A DNA stretch of 64,000 nucleotides from Sitta carolinensis. Taxonomy: Eukaryota > Chordata > Aves > Passeriformes > Sittidae. Location of the stretch: NCBI GenBank assembly GCA_032173965.1, contig CM063285.1:28617160-28681159 (forward strand), in the 5' to 3' direction. The notes under the pieces were generated by a model that was not told the origin of the DNA, ran no database searches, and saw nothing but the letters and a program-made list of their open reading frames with translations. Positions within the stretch are counted from its first letter, which is position 1; every line of letters begins with the position of its first letter. Position numbers and translations under genes: made by a program. This document shows, in pieces, positions 1 to 11,539 of the stretch.

Positions 1-830
1 CCTTGAGATCACAACCTTCCAAAACTCTCCTTCCTTGAAAAAGAAAAAACACCTTGTCTACCCTGAAGAAAGAGAACACTCTTTCAAGAGAGTATTTGAC
101 TCAGTAGAAAGCAAGAGAATCAATATAACCACAACGCCCAAAAATACCAATCTTGCAATCAGTTGTCTATATTTGCTCACAAAGCAACAGTTTCTCTCAG
201 ACTCTTTTCATATTTGATTTAGTTTTTAAAAAGTGACCACCTAAAAGTAACTCTGCTTCTAAAAAGCATAGGACAAGAGTTAAGCTAACCTATCCAGAGT
301 TTAGCTGGTGGCTAGTTTAATTTCACCTTACTCTATGGCTTGGATCTGTTGGCAGACTAACATTTCTTTCCACAGATCATCTGAGTTCAATTAGTACCCT
401 CTTTATGCTTGTAACACAATATAAAGTCTTATGTGTCAGCTATTATACACTAAAAATAACAGAAGAGTTATTAGCTTAATCAGTATATACCAGCATACAC
501 ACCCTGACCCAAAGACCTAATTTTACGTGGCCAGGAACTGAAAACTACACTGTGCCAATTCTAACATGAACAAGTTTTGTCACTAGTGAGATCAGCAGCT
601 CAGTTGTCTCAGCAAAGTATTTCATCTGTGATAGTTATTTCCTCAGCCCTCAAGTTTGTCTTCAAATTCAGAAAGATAAAATAATGAGTTTAAGCCCATT
701 TCAAAAATGTATTCTCCCCACACTACAGGCTTAGAAACACCCTAATGTAAATCAAGTGTTTGGTCTCTCTCAATTTTACATTTAGGGTTCAAATTTCAAT
801 GAGCTACAGCATCCATCAAGTGGCACTTAC
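1..830 (-). other. ACSL1: ACSL1 intron downstream of the first coding exon (partial)
   Basis: On the minus strand this is the intron that begins with the GTAAGTG donor directly after the first coding exon. It runs off the left edge of the window. The sequence is AT-rich, and no further exon, repeat family or structured element could be supported in it. Confidence 0.85.
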
Positions 831-1025
831 CTCTACTTCCACAGACTGCATTGCTAAATCACATGGTGGTTTTAGTGCTTTTGGTCTTGTTGCATACCAG
901 TAGGTTGTGAGAGCTGCGAAGGCACCGAAGCCCATCAGCGTATTTGTTGGAAGGGTACGCACATACTGTCTGACATCCCCAAGTTCTGGCATTCGTAGGT
1001 ATCTAAATAACTCATGTGCTTGCAT
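831..1025 (-). CDS. ACSL1: ACSL1 first coding exon (residues 1-65, N-terminal membrane anchor)
   Basis: Long-chain acyl-CoA synthetase 1 joins long-chain fatty acids to CoA using ATP, at the outer mitochondrial and ER membranes, and feeds both oxidation and lipid synthesis. The minus-strand translation starts MQAHELFRY and continues with an RTLPTNTLMGFGAFAALTT stretch that I recognise as the vertebrate ACSL1 N-terminus. Residues ~24-45 form the hydrophobic anchor and are followed by YATRP and a KPPCDL motif. The exon ends ...SVEVE at a GAG|GTAAGTG donor at 831/830. The ATG at 1025 is the start known for the family, with a splice acceptor 33 nt upstream. The catalytic AMP-binding domain lies in exons left of the window. 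Only 65 of roughly 700 residues are visible, so the state of the rest of the gene cannot be judged. Confidence 0.95.
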
Positions 1026-1058
1026 TGCAGTTCAGTGCAGTTGTTCCAATGCTGGGAT
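1026..1058 (-). other. ACSL1: ACSL1 5'UTR part of exon 2, with acceptor
   Basis: Read on the minus strand, a long T-rich tract is followed by CATACCAACAG|ATCCCAGC, a good AG acceptor at 1059-1060. This leaves 33 nt of untranslated leader before the ATG, which implies at least one noncoding first exon further right, as in other ACSL1 genes. Confidence 0.8.
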
Positions 1059-1929
1059 CTGTTGGTATGAAAAAAAGTTGCACAAAAAAAATCTGAAATC
1101 TGCTTTTGATTCACTGTTGCTGTAGGGCAGCTATGTATTGCTTTGTTCTACTGGCTTCCCACTATCAAAATAACTTGATCTGCTACTAGGCAGGCAATAT
1201 TTTTAGATATCTGTGCAGCAATTAAGTAAGCAAGCAATTATTAGTTCATACTCTAGAAAAATAGGCAGGGCTGAGAAGACTGAATTTCTTCAGAGTTTTA
1301 GTATTACTTTCAACAGAGATTGCACCCAAATTTTTTAAAAAAGGCAGATCTTTTGTTAAAGGAGAGAATTTCACAAATGTAAAATAGTTATTTGTAGAGT
1401 AGATGTACTGTAAGATAGTTTAAACAGTTAATCATCAAGCAGGGAAGTTTGGGAAATAAAGGGCAGGGACATATGTTATCTTGCCTGCATGCAACAGAGC
1501 ATCCCAATCCTAGAGGAGCGTAGCAGGAGCAGGATTTTTCCTTTCCAAGTCCAGTAAAATAAACTCTTTTCTACTCTCCCTTCAGACATGCACAGAAAGG
1601 TCAGTACAGCAAGCTGCTTTCATAGCCAATATCCTCCCATAGCTCCTCCATGTTATTTAGCAAGCTTCCTATTTCTCCCAGCACCATGCCAGTAATTTAT
1701 CTGTGGTCATAAGGTGGACTAAAGCAGTGGCAAATGAGGCCCAAGGCAGCAGCACGAAGCAATATAATCAAGCACAGGAAGCACATTTGATTTGTCACGT
1801 TCACACAGAAGAAGAGCTGGAAGAGGCTGCTCCCTGCCAGCACTCACTGACACGGATATTCCACAGCAAGAACCAGCTGCAGAAGAAAAAAGGGATTGCA
1901 TTCAGCTCAGCTGGTGCTCTCCTCTACAG

Positions 1930-2125
1930 CCAAGGTCTCCCGGGACGTGTGTCACATGCCCAAGCCCCCGGCCGATGCCCACTAGGTGAGAGGTGAGCGG
2001 GAGCAGCCGGCCCGCGCGGGGCCAATGGCAGCCGGCAGCGCTCGGCCCGCAGCGCTCGGCCCACCGCGCTCAAGGGCGCCCGCGGGCCCCGCACCCAGCC
2101 ACGGCTGGCAACGCTGGCCCGCGTG
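1930..2125. promoter_or_regulatory. Small CpG island, candidate alternative ACSL1 promoter
   Basis: About 190 bp of GC-rich, CpG-dense sequence sits abruptly in AT-rich intron, 0.9 kb upstream of the first coding exon. It contains a CCAAT box (GGGGCCAATGG, ~2019-2029), GC-box-like runs and a 14-bp direct repeat (GCAGCGCTCGGCCC, about 2035-2062). A possible minus-strand donor, TGTCA|GTGAGTG, lies near 1846. ACSL1 is known in mammals to use several alternative first exons, and this could be the nearest one. The promoter call is inference. Confidence 0.45.
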
Positions 2126-5100
2126 ACTGAAGAACAAAGACATGTATTTACTTAGGTAATTTACGTCCTAGCCATTTCCGACGGACAAAAGAATTAAACA
2201 AAGGTCCTAGAGAATGTCAAAAGAGGTAGCTAAACCGCTAAAACACACCGTGTAAGGAGCCACCGAAGCAGGATAGGTGGCATATGAGACGCTAAAATCC
2301 AAACAGGCAGAATTACGTTTATAAGTTTTAAGACCCAGTTAACATTTCTTATTTCTACAGGAAAATATCTAGTTTACAGCCTGACCTTGAAATCTTTACT
2401 GCTGCGATCAGTTACTCAGCCAGACAACAGAAATGTGGTCCAGTTCACAAAAAGTCTAACCAGTATTTGGACAAGATTTGCTAGAGACAGCAAAATAGTA
2501 ATAAAATTAGTTCAAAGGGCCCATGCTTTCACAATGTTAACAGGACAGGCTGAAGCAAGGTCATAGATGGGGGCAGTGCCAGAATGGAGTCAAGTTCCAT
2601 CTCTGGAACAGTCCTGGGCCCGTGGAGTAATCCCCAGACAGCAGGCACTGCTCTCTCTCCCCCATTCTTTTTACTGGCACAGCCTTAGGGCACAGGGCCG
2701 CATCACCTCGACAGGCAGTACAGGGCCACTACAGAAATGCCTTTCTGTTATTTGCACAGTGGTGTACAGCAGACTATAATCAAAACCCACAACACATCTG
2801 GCTGTAGTAATAGAAGGTAGGGATGAACTGAACATATAAACAAGCTCTTCATCTTCCTTTTTTTAAAAAGGAATGAGTTACAGACTTAACAGTTAGGATC
2901 ACCATGCAGTTACATTTTATGCATCTAATCATTGTTCATTAGCATTGCAGGTGTGAAAACTACTACTTAAGTTTTACTATACACAGTTGAACAGTAAGAA
3001 TAAAAAAACCTCAGACACCAACAAGGAAGTCTGGACTTAAGTTAATTTCCCTTTTATCACAGACACATTATTAAACTGGACAAGGGAGTCTATGATGTGT
3101 GTAATGGCTAAGAGCAAGCTTAGCTCTTTCCACAAAGAGCACCTTTGACTTTTAAAAATGCTTTCCTGTATGCATTAGTTATCAAGTGTCCTGCACACAC
3201 ACTATGATTTAGGAATGCAATGTAATTTGAATTACTCAAAAGACTGTGATGCCTCTGCAGGTAACAAGAACTGAAGTAAACATCACTTAATTCACACAAC
3301 AGTCCCATTATAGTCAAGGATCTGCTATGAGTTCAGCCTGAGTGAAGAGAAGAGATTCACACCTCTCTTTTCATTCCTTGACCAGCTGCTTCTAGAGAAG
3401 CCTGCAACATAAAACTTAACTTGTGGTATAACTGCTCAAGATATCAGGTATACAATGATACATTTTGCTGCTTATGTTTATATTGAGATAATATCTTATT
3501 ATACCTTCTGCCTCATCCACACAAAAAACAAGGTGAGAACACAGTTTTTTGCAAGACTAAGCAATTCCAAGCTTTAACACTCTTAAGTCATATGAGCTCT
3601 TGTCTTCTGCATTTAGGGTAAAGCCAGGTGTAATCAAGACAAATTTACATTCTTAACATATGCATCAAGTATTCCCCAACAAGAAGAGAAGCTTCAATGC
3701 CTTCCAGCCATCTCAGTATTTACTTGGCTTATGCTCCAACAACATCAGACATCCTGGGTTTTTATGATGACCAAGAAGAACGGTTTAGAGCCTCCACACA
3801 GATACAAAGATCTTCACAATTGAGCTTCATCTGGCTTTCAGCTGTTTTCCTCAAGGAAGGGCCCAGCTAAGTTTGCTCACTCAAGACAAGTAAAAATGCC
3901 ATGCCCTCTTAACAAATTCTAGTCCTGCAATTCCTTCTTACCAAGCAGGATCTAGAACACAAGGAACAGACTCAAACTAAGCCCCAGCGTGAGACACAGC
4001 TGAAGACTGAAAGGAAGGAGATGCTAAATGAAAACTACCAGTCTAATACCCAGATTGCTACATGTAGGGGGGAAAGAGCAGAATTGCTATTTGAGGTCAA
4101 AAGCACTTTTTCTTCAACACAATCAGTAGACCTTGGTCTTTTTCCTACAAGACCAGAGGGAAAGCAGTTTGGGTAATGAAGCAAAAAGCTTCAGAGACTA
4201 TTCTGTCCTGACCACCTCCAGAGAAACAGTTACCCCAGCACAGCCCAAAAAGGCACCCCTCTGAACTCACTGTATCAACTTGGCTGAGGAGTTCTCTAGG
4301 TTTCAGACAAAGCCAGCTCTCTCTGCTCACGCACACACACACCCTGCAGCACCCAAGACTCATTCTTTACAGCACAGCCAGTATCTCAAGGCAATGACCC
4401 GAGTTGGCAGGGCTCTGCAGTTCTTTGCTGCTCCTACTCTCAGCGTACAATGGTCTATTTACAGTGGGCAGCAGACTGCCTATTGTCTATCCATAGCCAG
4501 ACATCGTTCGAGTGCAACGGAAGAGAGCAGGAGAGCAGCCGTCAGCTTCTCTGTTGCAAGGAAAACAACCCCAAGAACCAATGGCCTTTCTTTGTCTCTA
4601 GTCTAATATTTAGATAAACGACACACTAACGCTGCCATAAAGGCAGGTCCATCACATGGTGTAAAAGAACAGGGTGTGTTATTTCTACAGCCTCTTGCAG
4701 GGAGGAGAAAGCTACAAGACAAGTTGACTATCTCTTATACTGAGCAATATAGCACTGAGGTGTTTTCATTATGATATGCTGAAACAGTGAACCAGCCACC
4801 CACATACCTTTGAATTGTCCTGACAGGTACCTGCCACTGCAGTCTGTATTTTTCTTACTCTTACAGATTACACTGCACAGCTCCCATGGATCTTATTTTT
4901 TACTTAAGCCATTCTCCACTCAACCTTTGAAAGAACAAGTGCAGAATCATGTTCTAGCCCTTTTATGATGTATAAAAAAAGTAGAACAAATAGTTTTAGC
5001 TACTAGCCTGAGAAATCCTTTTGTCTGAATAGAATACATAATCCTAATCTCAGAGTGCCTTTACTATCACCTTAAATTTGAGTCAGTCCAACCTGTCCTA

Positions 5101-6136
5101 GATACATGCTCCCACAACCCTCTCCACACTGGCCAGGCAGTCACAAGGGAAGTGATCTGGCAAACACCATCTTTTCTGTATTATTTGTGATGCTAGTTCT
5201 CAACTAGATCAACTCTTATCTCAATGACCAGATAGCCATTAGCTCCCAGAAAGAAACACAACAGCACAGCTGGGGAAGAGGGTGGACTACTGTAATACTA
5301 CACATTGAACACAAAACTGTAAACACTGCATGCAAGCCCTCCCAGGATTTTCTGCCTGCAGTCAGAGGGAATCTGATTGAGGTCTTGTAAACACCTGCAA
5401 CGGAGCCAAACTAGCCAGCAAGAAAACCACAAACCACCTTCAAGATATAGTAAAGGAGCTCCAGTATTTGAGACATAAAGAAGAAATCACAGTTTAAGTC
5501 CTGTATAACAAACAGGACAGCAAGATGCAAGATGTGGTGCAGCCTGTCATGTCATATATGAGGAGTCATATAGAACTTCTCAGCCAGAGAACATTTGTCT
5601 GAACAAACTAAATACACTGCACTGTCTAGTCCACTACTATGACCTCCTTCTCGGCCTCACCCCCTAGCCCCTCCCCAGCTTAAAAGAGAAAAAAATATCA
5701 TCTTACCCAGAAATCACCTAGTTCACCCAGCCAAGCATGAGAGCTATAAACCCTTCTTTTAAAGCAGTAACTGACATATTTACCTTGCTGCAAAAGCAAA
5801 CAGAAAAGAACTAGAGAACTGTCAATAAGGAACACATCCCAGGCAGGAGGAACCACCAGGTCTTTATTATTCACACCTCACATCCAACTTCTCTTCAGCT
5901 CCCTCATTCAGGCAATCATGGGGCACTATGCACTGGGGTGTAGGTTGCCTCTACTAGTTCAGTTTCTGTTCCAGCATTTAGGACAAGGCAGAACTGGAAG
6001 GAAACAACCTACAAGCTGGATTCAGATCCATAAGTTAAGTCACAGTGGCTTACTTCATAAATTGCAATCAAAGTTAAGGCTTCTGCTGCCACCTTAAAGG
6101 AGCACTAAATCTGAAACTGGTATGTCAAGGTTCTGT

Positions 6137-6172
6137 TCACATCAACAAGGAAAGTCACATCAACAAGGAAAG
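6137..6172. repeat. 18-bp tandem duplication
   Basis: Two identical adjacent copies of TCACATCAACAAGGAAAG are followed by the first four bases of a third. The exact identity suggests a recent slippage or duplication event within the ACSL1 intron. Confidence 0.9.
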
Positions 6173-6684
6173 TCACTCTGTCCTCAGATGTTTGGCCTCA
6201 GTCCCCTTCCAATCAAGTGGAACTCCACCTGGATTCTTGCCTCTCAGTGATGCCCAGCAAGTAATTTGAGTGCACACTGGTGAGGTCATCAGAGTTTATT
6301 TGAGTTCAGGAGTTGAAACACGTGACAAGAAACTGCTCAATGCCTTTTGTGCAATTAGTCTTCCAACAACATTTGGTAACCCTGTGTATAAAAGAAAACC
6401 AACACTTGCCACTAAAACCTTTGAGAATAATCAATTTAAGTTACCTTTAATCCATTCCTATACATACACAACATGGTGCTAGGCAGCCTTACCAGTTTTT
6501 CATCCCAAAACACCAGATAAAATGCCTACAAATATTTATTTTTCAGCCTACACTGCCATCCATTAGCACTGCATCCCTGAAACTCTGCTTTTCCAAGTAC
6601 ATCATGGCACTACTCTGTCAATCTAGTTGTCATTCCAAGCACCACTTAGATGAAAACCACCTACAGAACTCAATAGCTTTCTTG

Positions 6685-6719
6685 TGGTATGATCTACTCA
6701 GGCTGAGTAGATCATACCA
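6685..6719. repeat. Perfect inverted repeat, 16-bp arms, 3-nt loop
   Basis: The left arm TGGTATGATCTACTCA (6685-6700) and the right arm TGAGTAGATCATACCA (6704-6719) are exact reverse complements around GGC. The outer two loop bases can also pair. No transcription unit or known element explains it. Confidence 0.95.
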
Positions 6720-7464
6720 ACTTATTCATTCTACTCCTCCCAGGAAAAAGCTACTATTCAGAAAGACCAGTATGCAATATCAAGCTAACACATGGTTTAA
6801 GTGCTCACTTGAGACTCTGTGAGGAGTTTCTCACTAGTAGGTCTGATACCTGAACTCTCACAGAAGGCAACTTGGGTTAGGCACACTAAGCTCCATTACA
6901 TTGCACTAGTGTTTACATCCAGCAGGTTGTTACAAAAAAACATAACCCTTAACACTCTGAGACTGGAAGATCAGTAAGTACTTATGAGAGAGAAGCAATT
7001 GGTTCACTGAGTGACCTACCAACACCAGCAGCCCAAAAAAATAGCATGACAAACAGAGCAACCTTTTGACCTCAGGTATTGAAGTATGCCTGCAACTACT
7101 CCAAGTCAGTTTCCTAGGAAAGAAAGGAGAAAACGCTTACTAATTCAACCTTACCAGGCTATTATTGCAGTCCAGCTGCAGAAACCATATTTCCAAAACA
7201 TAGCACATGCAATATCAAACTAAAAAAGCTTACAAGTTCTGGGTTCAAGAAGAGTAATTCATAAAAAAAAAGGGAGAATCCTCTTCTGGAAATAGGATAT
7301 TGTGCACATCTGCTATAGCACTTACTGATCCAACTACAAAAGCAAAATAAATTTTTCCTCTACATCTCTATAAAATCATGCAAGCTGTTTTCAATCAGTT
7401 TTGAACAAATTACCAGTACTACTAAGATTCAAATCCTAACATAAAAAGAAGCATTTTACTACTG

Positions 7465-7532
7465 TAGAATGGTTTGGGTTGAAAGAGACCTTAACCATCT
7501 AGTCCCAAACTCCCTGCCAGGGGCAGGGAATC
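7465..7532 (-). mobile_element. CR1 LINE 3'-end fragment
   Basis: TAGAATGGTTTGGGTTGAAAG, the following GACCTT...CATCTAGT and the CTGCCAGGGGCAGGGA motif are the reverse complement of the CR1 3' untranslated tail. Only about 70 bp can be recognised. Confidence 0.8.
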
Positions 7533-8021
7533 ATATTTTACCCTGTGTATATGAGTAACTCCCAGCAAGAAAGCAGAATCCTCATGCTATCAAGTGTCCT
7601 TGTTTCAGGAGTCAGGTGGGATCTGCAGAAATGCAAGCCCCACATCCGCAGAGAGCATTCAGCCTACAGCCTGAAAGGTCAACACTGTACAGTAGAGCTT
7701 CCCTGAGCCATGCAGCATTGTAAACTCCACCACAAAACCATTCACCAATGAATAAACCATCATCTCTCCTATTTGTGAGGATTTCTAGGGAGTTACCACT
7801 GGTTATATTTGCCATAGTGAAATATTAAACATATCTGAACTTGTAATTTAGCATAGCAGAGAAGTAGGATATGGCAGGCAGTCTGTTCATAAGCCTGCCA
7901 GAAGCCAAATTTATCAAGCAACGTATCCCTTGGGCCAGAACATGTCTCTCAGCTCAGCTGCACATTCAAAAAGTTTCATGTCATTAGTTTTCTTCAGTCT
8001 AGCCAATTCCATCAACCATAT

Positions 8022-8049
8022 TATCAAGAAAAACATATCAAGAAAAACA
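8022..8049. repeat. 14-bp tandem duplication
   Basis: Two adjacent identical copies of TATCAAGAAAAACA occur in ACSL1 intron sequence, a typical slippage product. Confidence 0.85.
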
Positions 8050-9409
8050 AAGCACAAAAACCTATTATTACCTTTTGTTGTTCACATTAGTAGAAGTTTT
8101 GTTTTCTTGGAGGATAAGAAAGAGAAATCTTTTACTCTGCCCTACTGGAGAGCAATACCACAAAACAGGAAAGGTACAACCCACCTCGGCCTCCTCCCAA
8201 AAAGTTCATGAAGTATTCCTTTCTAGTGACGCAATGAGATAGGAGAACCAACTACACAGACTTTGCTCACAAGACAGGCAAGTCACTTACCCACAGAAGT
8301 ATTTCAAAGTTGTCTTTCCTTCCATTTTAAATTGCTGGTTTTGTTTTTTCTACCAATACCAACCTTGTACTTATCCTTGAAGTAAAAAGCTACTTGGGGG
8401 TTTCCTTCTTAGAAACAGAAGATTTACTTCCAACCTCATGTTGACCAAGTTGTAGTTGTAAAACAACACCTACTAAACTTAGAAGCTACCTTTGTAAATT
8501 CATTGCAACCACGCGGTCCTCAGACTAGGCTAAGGCTGTTTTCTCAAGACCTTGAATTGATAACACTATACACAACACCTACTTGTAATGACAAGCTTTA
8601 GATTTTTTTCCCATCAGCCATCTTTCAAACATTTCCCCATTTCAATACAAGCAAGCTATATATCCCTAAAATTTAAAAAGGCAGTAACAGCAAGAGTCCA
8701 TGAGGAACTCTACATATCAGTTTTTGCATTAATACTGCTATTGTTGCAAGAGGAAGAGAAATGTATTTTTCAGTAAACTCAGTGTCCTCTTATCCTCAAT
8801 TTCTTGATTCAAGAAATCTGATCGAAATCCTGGGGCTGAGAAATCTCAGCTTGTGAGTTTGAGAGCACATTCCAAAGCAAAAAGGCAATAATAAACTCTC
8901 CTGATCAGGCTCAGGAGAGTGCATGATTCCCTTCAAAGCAACGTGGATGAAAAAGGAAATCTATTAGTACCACATGGACGAGGTCTGTTCTTTCCTATCA
9001 CAGGACCTGACCATCATATCTCAGATGCTAACCCGAGTGAGGCATTTGTTTAGATTACATAGTCCAAAAGGGTGCCCGTAATACTCCAGACAGCTCACAG
9101 ACATGCCCTTTAGAAATTTAGAAGGGTTCAGTGTTGCAATTCCTGTTCAACAGGAACAAGAAATGTATGCATCCTAGAACAAAAGCGTCGTGTAACCAGG
9201 CTAAATCTCTGTGCTGTAGCACTGCAAGTCCTACCTAGCAGCAGAGGAGGCCTGCACAGTTGAAGCCACTCAACCTTCCATTTTAGGCCAGTTTGGCTCA
9301 TGCTGCATTTCCATACACATTCTAAACTGCTTTATAAGAAGAAGAAGAAAAAAAATTTGCATCAAGTACATGCTGCATTCATGCCCGAAAGAACAACAAC
9401 CTACTTGAA

Positions 9410-10180
9410 GGCAGAGTCCGGCAGCTACACGAACGCGAAGCCCCGGGATCAGTAGGCAGCACCGCGCTGCCCAGCCCGCTACCTGCTGCTCGGGCCGACC
9501 GAGGGCTCACCCCGCGCCAGGCCGAGCCGAGCCGGGCGGAGGGCAGCGCCGGCGCCGAACAATGCCCGGCCAGCCCGAGCTGCCGCAGCGCCGAGAGAAG
9601 GCCGGAGACAGACAGCTACGCTTTCCTGAAGGCTTTCGCGCGATGGGAAGGCGAGTCAGCTCCGGGGGACGCTGGTCCCACTGCTGGGCGGGAAGGAAAG
9701 CCTCGCGGCCCCGCAAAGACAGCCTACAGGGATCGGCGGCAGGATGGGACGGGACAGGACGGGACCGCCCGGCCCGGTGACAGCGGCCGCGCAGACCAGA
9801 GCACCCCAGCGCCGCGGCGGCCGCTCGGCAGGCCCAGCCGCCTCCCTCGGCTGCGCGTCCCTGACGGCCCGCGGCCCCCACGGCAGCAGTGCCCCCGAAC
9901 CCCGCTCACCTCCCGACAGCAGCAACAACCACGGCTGTGCGCGCCTCCCAGGCGCCGCCCTATTTAAGCCGAGCACGGCGGGAGCGGCGTGTGCGTGTGC
10001 CGAGCCCGCCTCGCCTCCGCCTCCTCCTCCGCCCCCGCCCGTCCGCGCCGCCCGGCGGGCGCTGGGACTTGGGCTTCTCCGCCTCTGCCCTCCGTTCCTC
10101 CCCCTTGCCCGTGTCCCTGCCTCCTCCCTGTCCGTGCCCCTGCCCACAGTAATTCACAAACCCGCGGGGAAGGCAGTAGA
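9410..10180 (-). promoter_or_regulatory. ACSL1: CpG-island promoter and first-exon region of ACSL1
   Basis: About 770 bp of CpG-dense sequence lies at the 5' end expected for minus-strand ACSL1. Read on the minus strand, GGCTTAAATAGGGCGG (~9958-9975) is a TATA-like box flanked by GC-rich DNA. About 50 nt downstream a GGGAG|GTGAGC donor sits near 9910. Other donor-like sites (CGGG|GTGAGC near 9511, CAG|GTAGCG near 9483) would give alternative first exons. The island assignment is strong from position and composition. The exact start site and first exon are not fixed. Confidence 0.7.
9911..9940 (-). other. ACSL1: Candidate noncoding first exon of ACSL1
   Basis: This is the short piece between a start site predicted ~30 nt from the TATA-like box and the GTCGGGAG|GTGAGC donor. 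The length is unusually short, so the true start may lie upstream or another donor may be used. Confidence 0.3.
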
Positions 10181-10404
10181 AATTTTGTACTATGCGCGCA
10201 CGAATGACAGAGAAGCGCAGGGAGCTGAGGGGAGCACTGACACTACTGCCACTTAACACCTTACAGCTGCAAAGGAACGGCTTCCTAGGGCTTCCGAAAG
10301 GATATCTGCATTCGGTATAAATATGCTAAAGGGACATATTGCACTATGAAATTGTTGAAAGAGGACGACGACCTTACTGCAATTTGTTGCTACCTCTGCC
10401 AAAC

Positions 10405-10420
10405 TTTTTTTTTTTTTTTT
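10405..10420. repeat. T16 homopolymer
   Basis: A run of 16 T lies between the ACSL1 island and the first intergenic CR1. No poly(A) signal or gene-like sequence is adjacent, so it is simple sequence. Confidence 0.9.
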
Positions 10421-10489
10421 GTGAGGAGCTGTGAACATGAGGGGTCATGTTGAGGCGGCTGGGGCTTTTTCAGGACCCCGACAGTTATC

Positions 10490-11310
10490 ACAGAATCGTA
10501 GAATGGTTTGGGTCAGAAGGAACCTTAACGGTCGTCTAGTTCCAATGCTCCTGCCATGGGCAGGGACACCTTTCACTACACCAGGTTGCTCAAACCCTCA
10601 TCCAACGTGGCCTTGAATATTTCCAGGAACATGGAATCCACAGCTTCACCAGGCAACCTGTTTGGGTGTCTCACAACTCTCACAGCAAAGAATTTCTTGT
10701 TCAGATTTAATTTAAACCCACCCTCTTTCATTTTAAAAGCCATAACCTCTTTTGATATCACTAAATGCCCTTGTAAACAGTCCCTCTCCAGCTGTCCTGC
10801 AGACCCCTGGAAGGCTGCTGTACTGTTTCTCCAGAGCCTTCTCTAGGCAAAGCAACCCCAGCTCCTTCAGCCTGTCTTCACAGAAGTTATCCTCATCATC
10901 TTCATGGCCCTCCTCTGGAACTCCTGCTTGAGGAGATCCATGTCCTTCTTTTGCTGAGGACCCCAGAGCTGGATATAGTATTCCCGGTGGTGTCTCATGA
11001 GAGCAGTGCAGGAACAGAATCCTGTTTCACACCCTGCTGGCCATGCTCCTTTTGATGTAGCCTAGGACATGTTTGGCTTTCTGGGCTGCAAGTTCACATT
11101 TGCCGGCTCTGTCCAGCTCCTCATCCACCAACACCCCCAAGTCCTTCTCCCCAGGGCTACACCTCAATCTACCCTCTGCCCAGCCTGTATTCATGCTTGG
11201 GTTTGCCCCAACCCAGGTGCGGGACCTTGCACTTAGCCTTGTTGAGCTCTATGAGGTTCATGGCTCCACCTCTCAAGTCTGTCCAGGCTCCTCTGGATGG
11301 CAGTTAAGTT
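10490..11310 (-). mobile_element. CR1 LINE, 5'-truncated, about 0.8 kb
   Basis: It begins with the reverse complement of the CR1 terminal repeat (CACAGAATCGTAGAATGG), then GGTCAGAAGGAACCTTAACG and CATGGGCAGGGACACCTTTC. It runs through the CR1 3' region (CAGAGCTGGATATAG, CTTTCTGGGCTGCAAG, CTCTGGATGGCAG). It is in minus orientation, broken by substitutions, and has no intact reverse transcriptase. Open frames inside it (for example 11073-11453) are by-products. Confidence 0.9.
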
Positions 11311-11484
11311 ACCTCAACTGGTTTTGGTTTGGCTGTGTGCTGCATCTGTCCATTAGATGTGTAAATCATCAACTCACATGTCAAAGTCCCACTATGTTGC
11401 ACATTGTGCATTGCCATAATTTCCCTATATTTCCTGGGTATTATTTATTTTAAGTGTGTGAAGGGGTGTTAAGGCTGTACACTT

Positions 11485-11535
11485 TTGTGTATATATAAAT
11501 GTGTGTATGTATGTATGTATGTAGTATATAGTATT
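11485..11535. repeat. (TATG)n / AT-rich microsatellite
   Basis: GTGTATGTATGTATGTATGT is flanked by TATATA runs, forming a simple tetranucleotide repeat with degenerate edges. Confidence 0.9.
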
Positions 11536-11539
11536 CTAT

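Larger units (their letters stand above)
1059..9910 (-). other. ACSL1: ACSL1 first intron (approximate extent)
   Basis: This is the stretch between the acceptor at 1059-1060 and a candidate first-exon donor near 9910. It is AT-rich non-coding sequence with scattered microduplications, hairpins, a CR1 fragment and a small CpG island near 2 kb, all listed separately. None of the open frames in it resembles a known protein. The right boundary depends on which first exon is used. Confidence 0.6.

Noticed and set aside
9656..10256. Open frames of 163-170 codons on both strands in the ACSL1 island
   Set aside because: These have the same GC-driven cause. Long frames on both strands over the same bases show this is compositional.
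11073..11453. 126-codon plus-strand frame
   Set aside because: It is antisense translation of the minus-oriented CR1 at 10490-11310.
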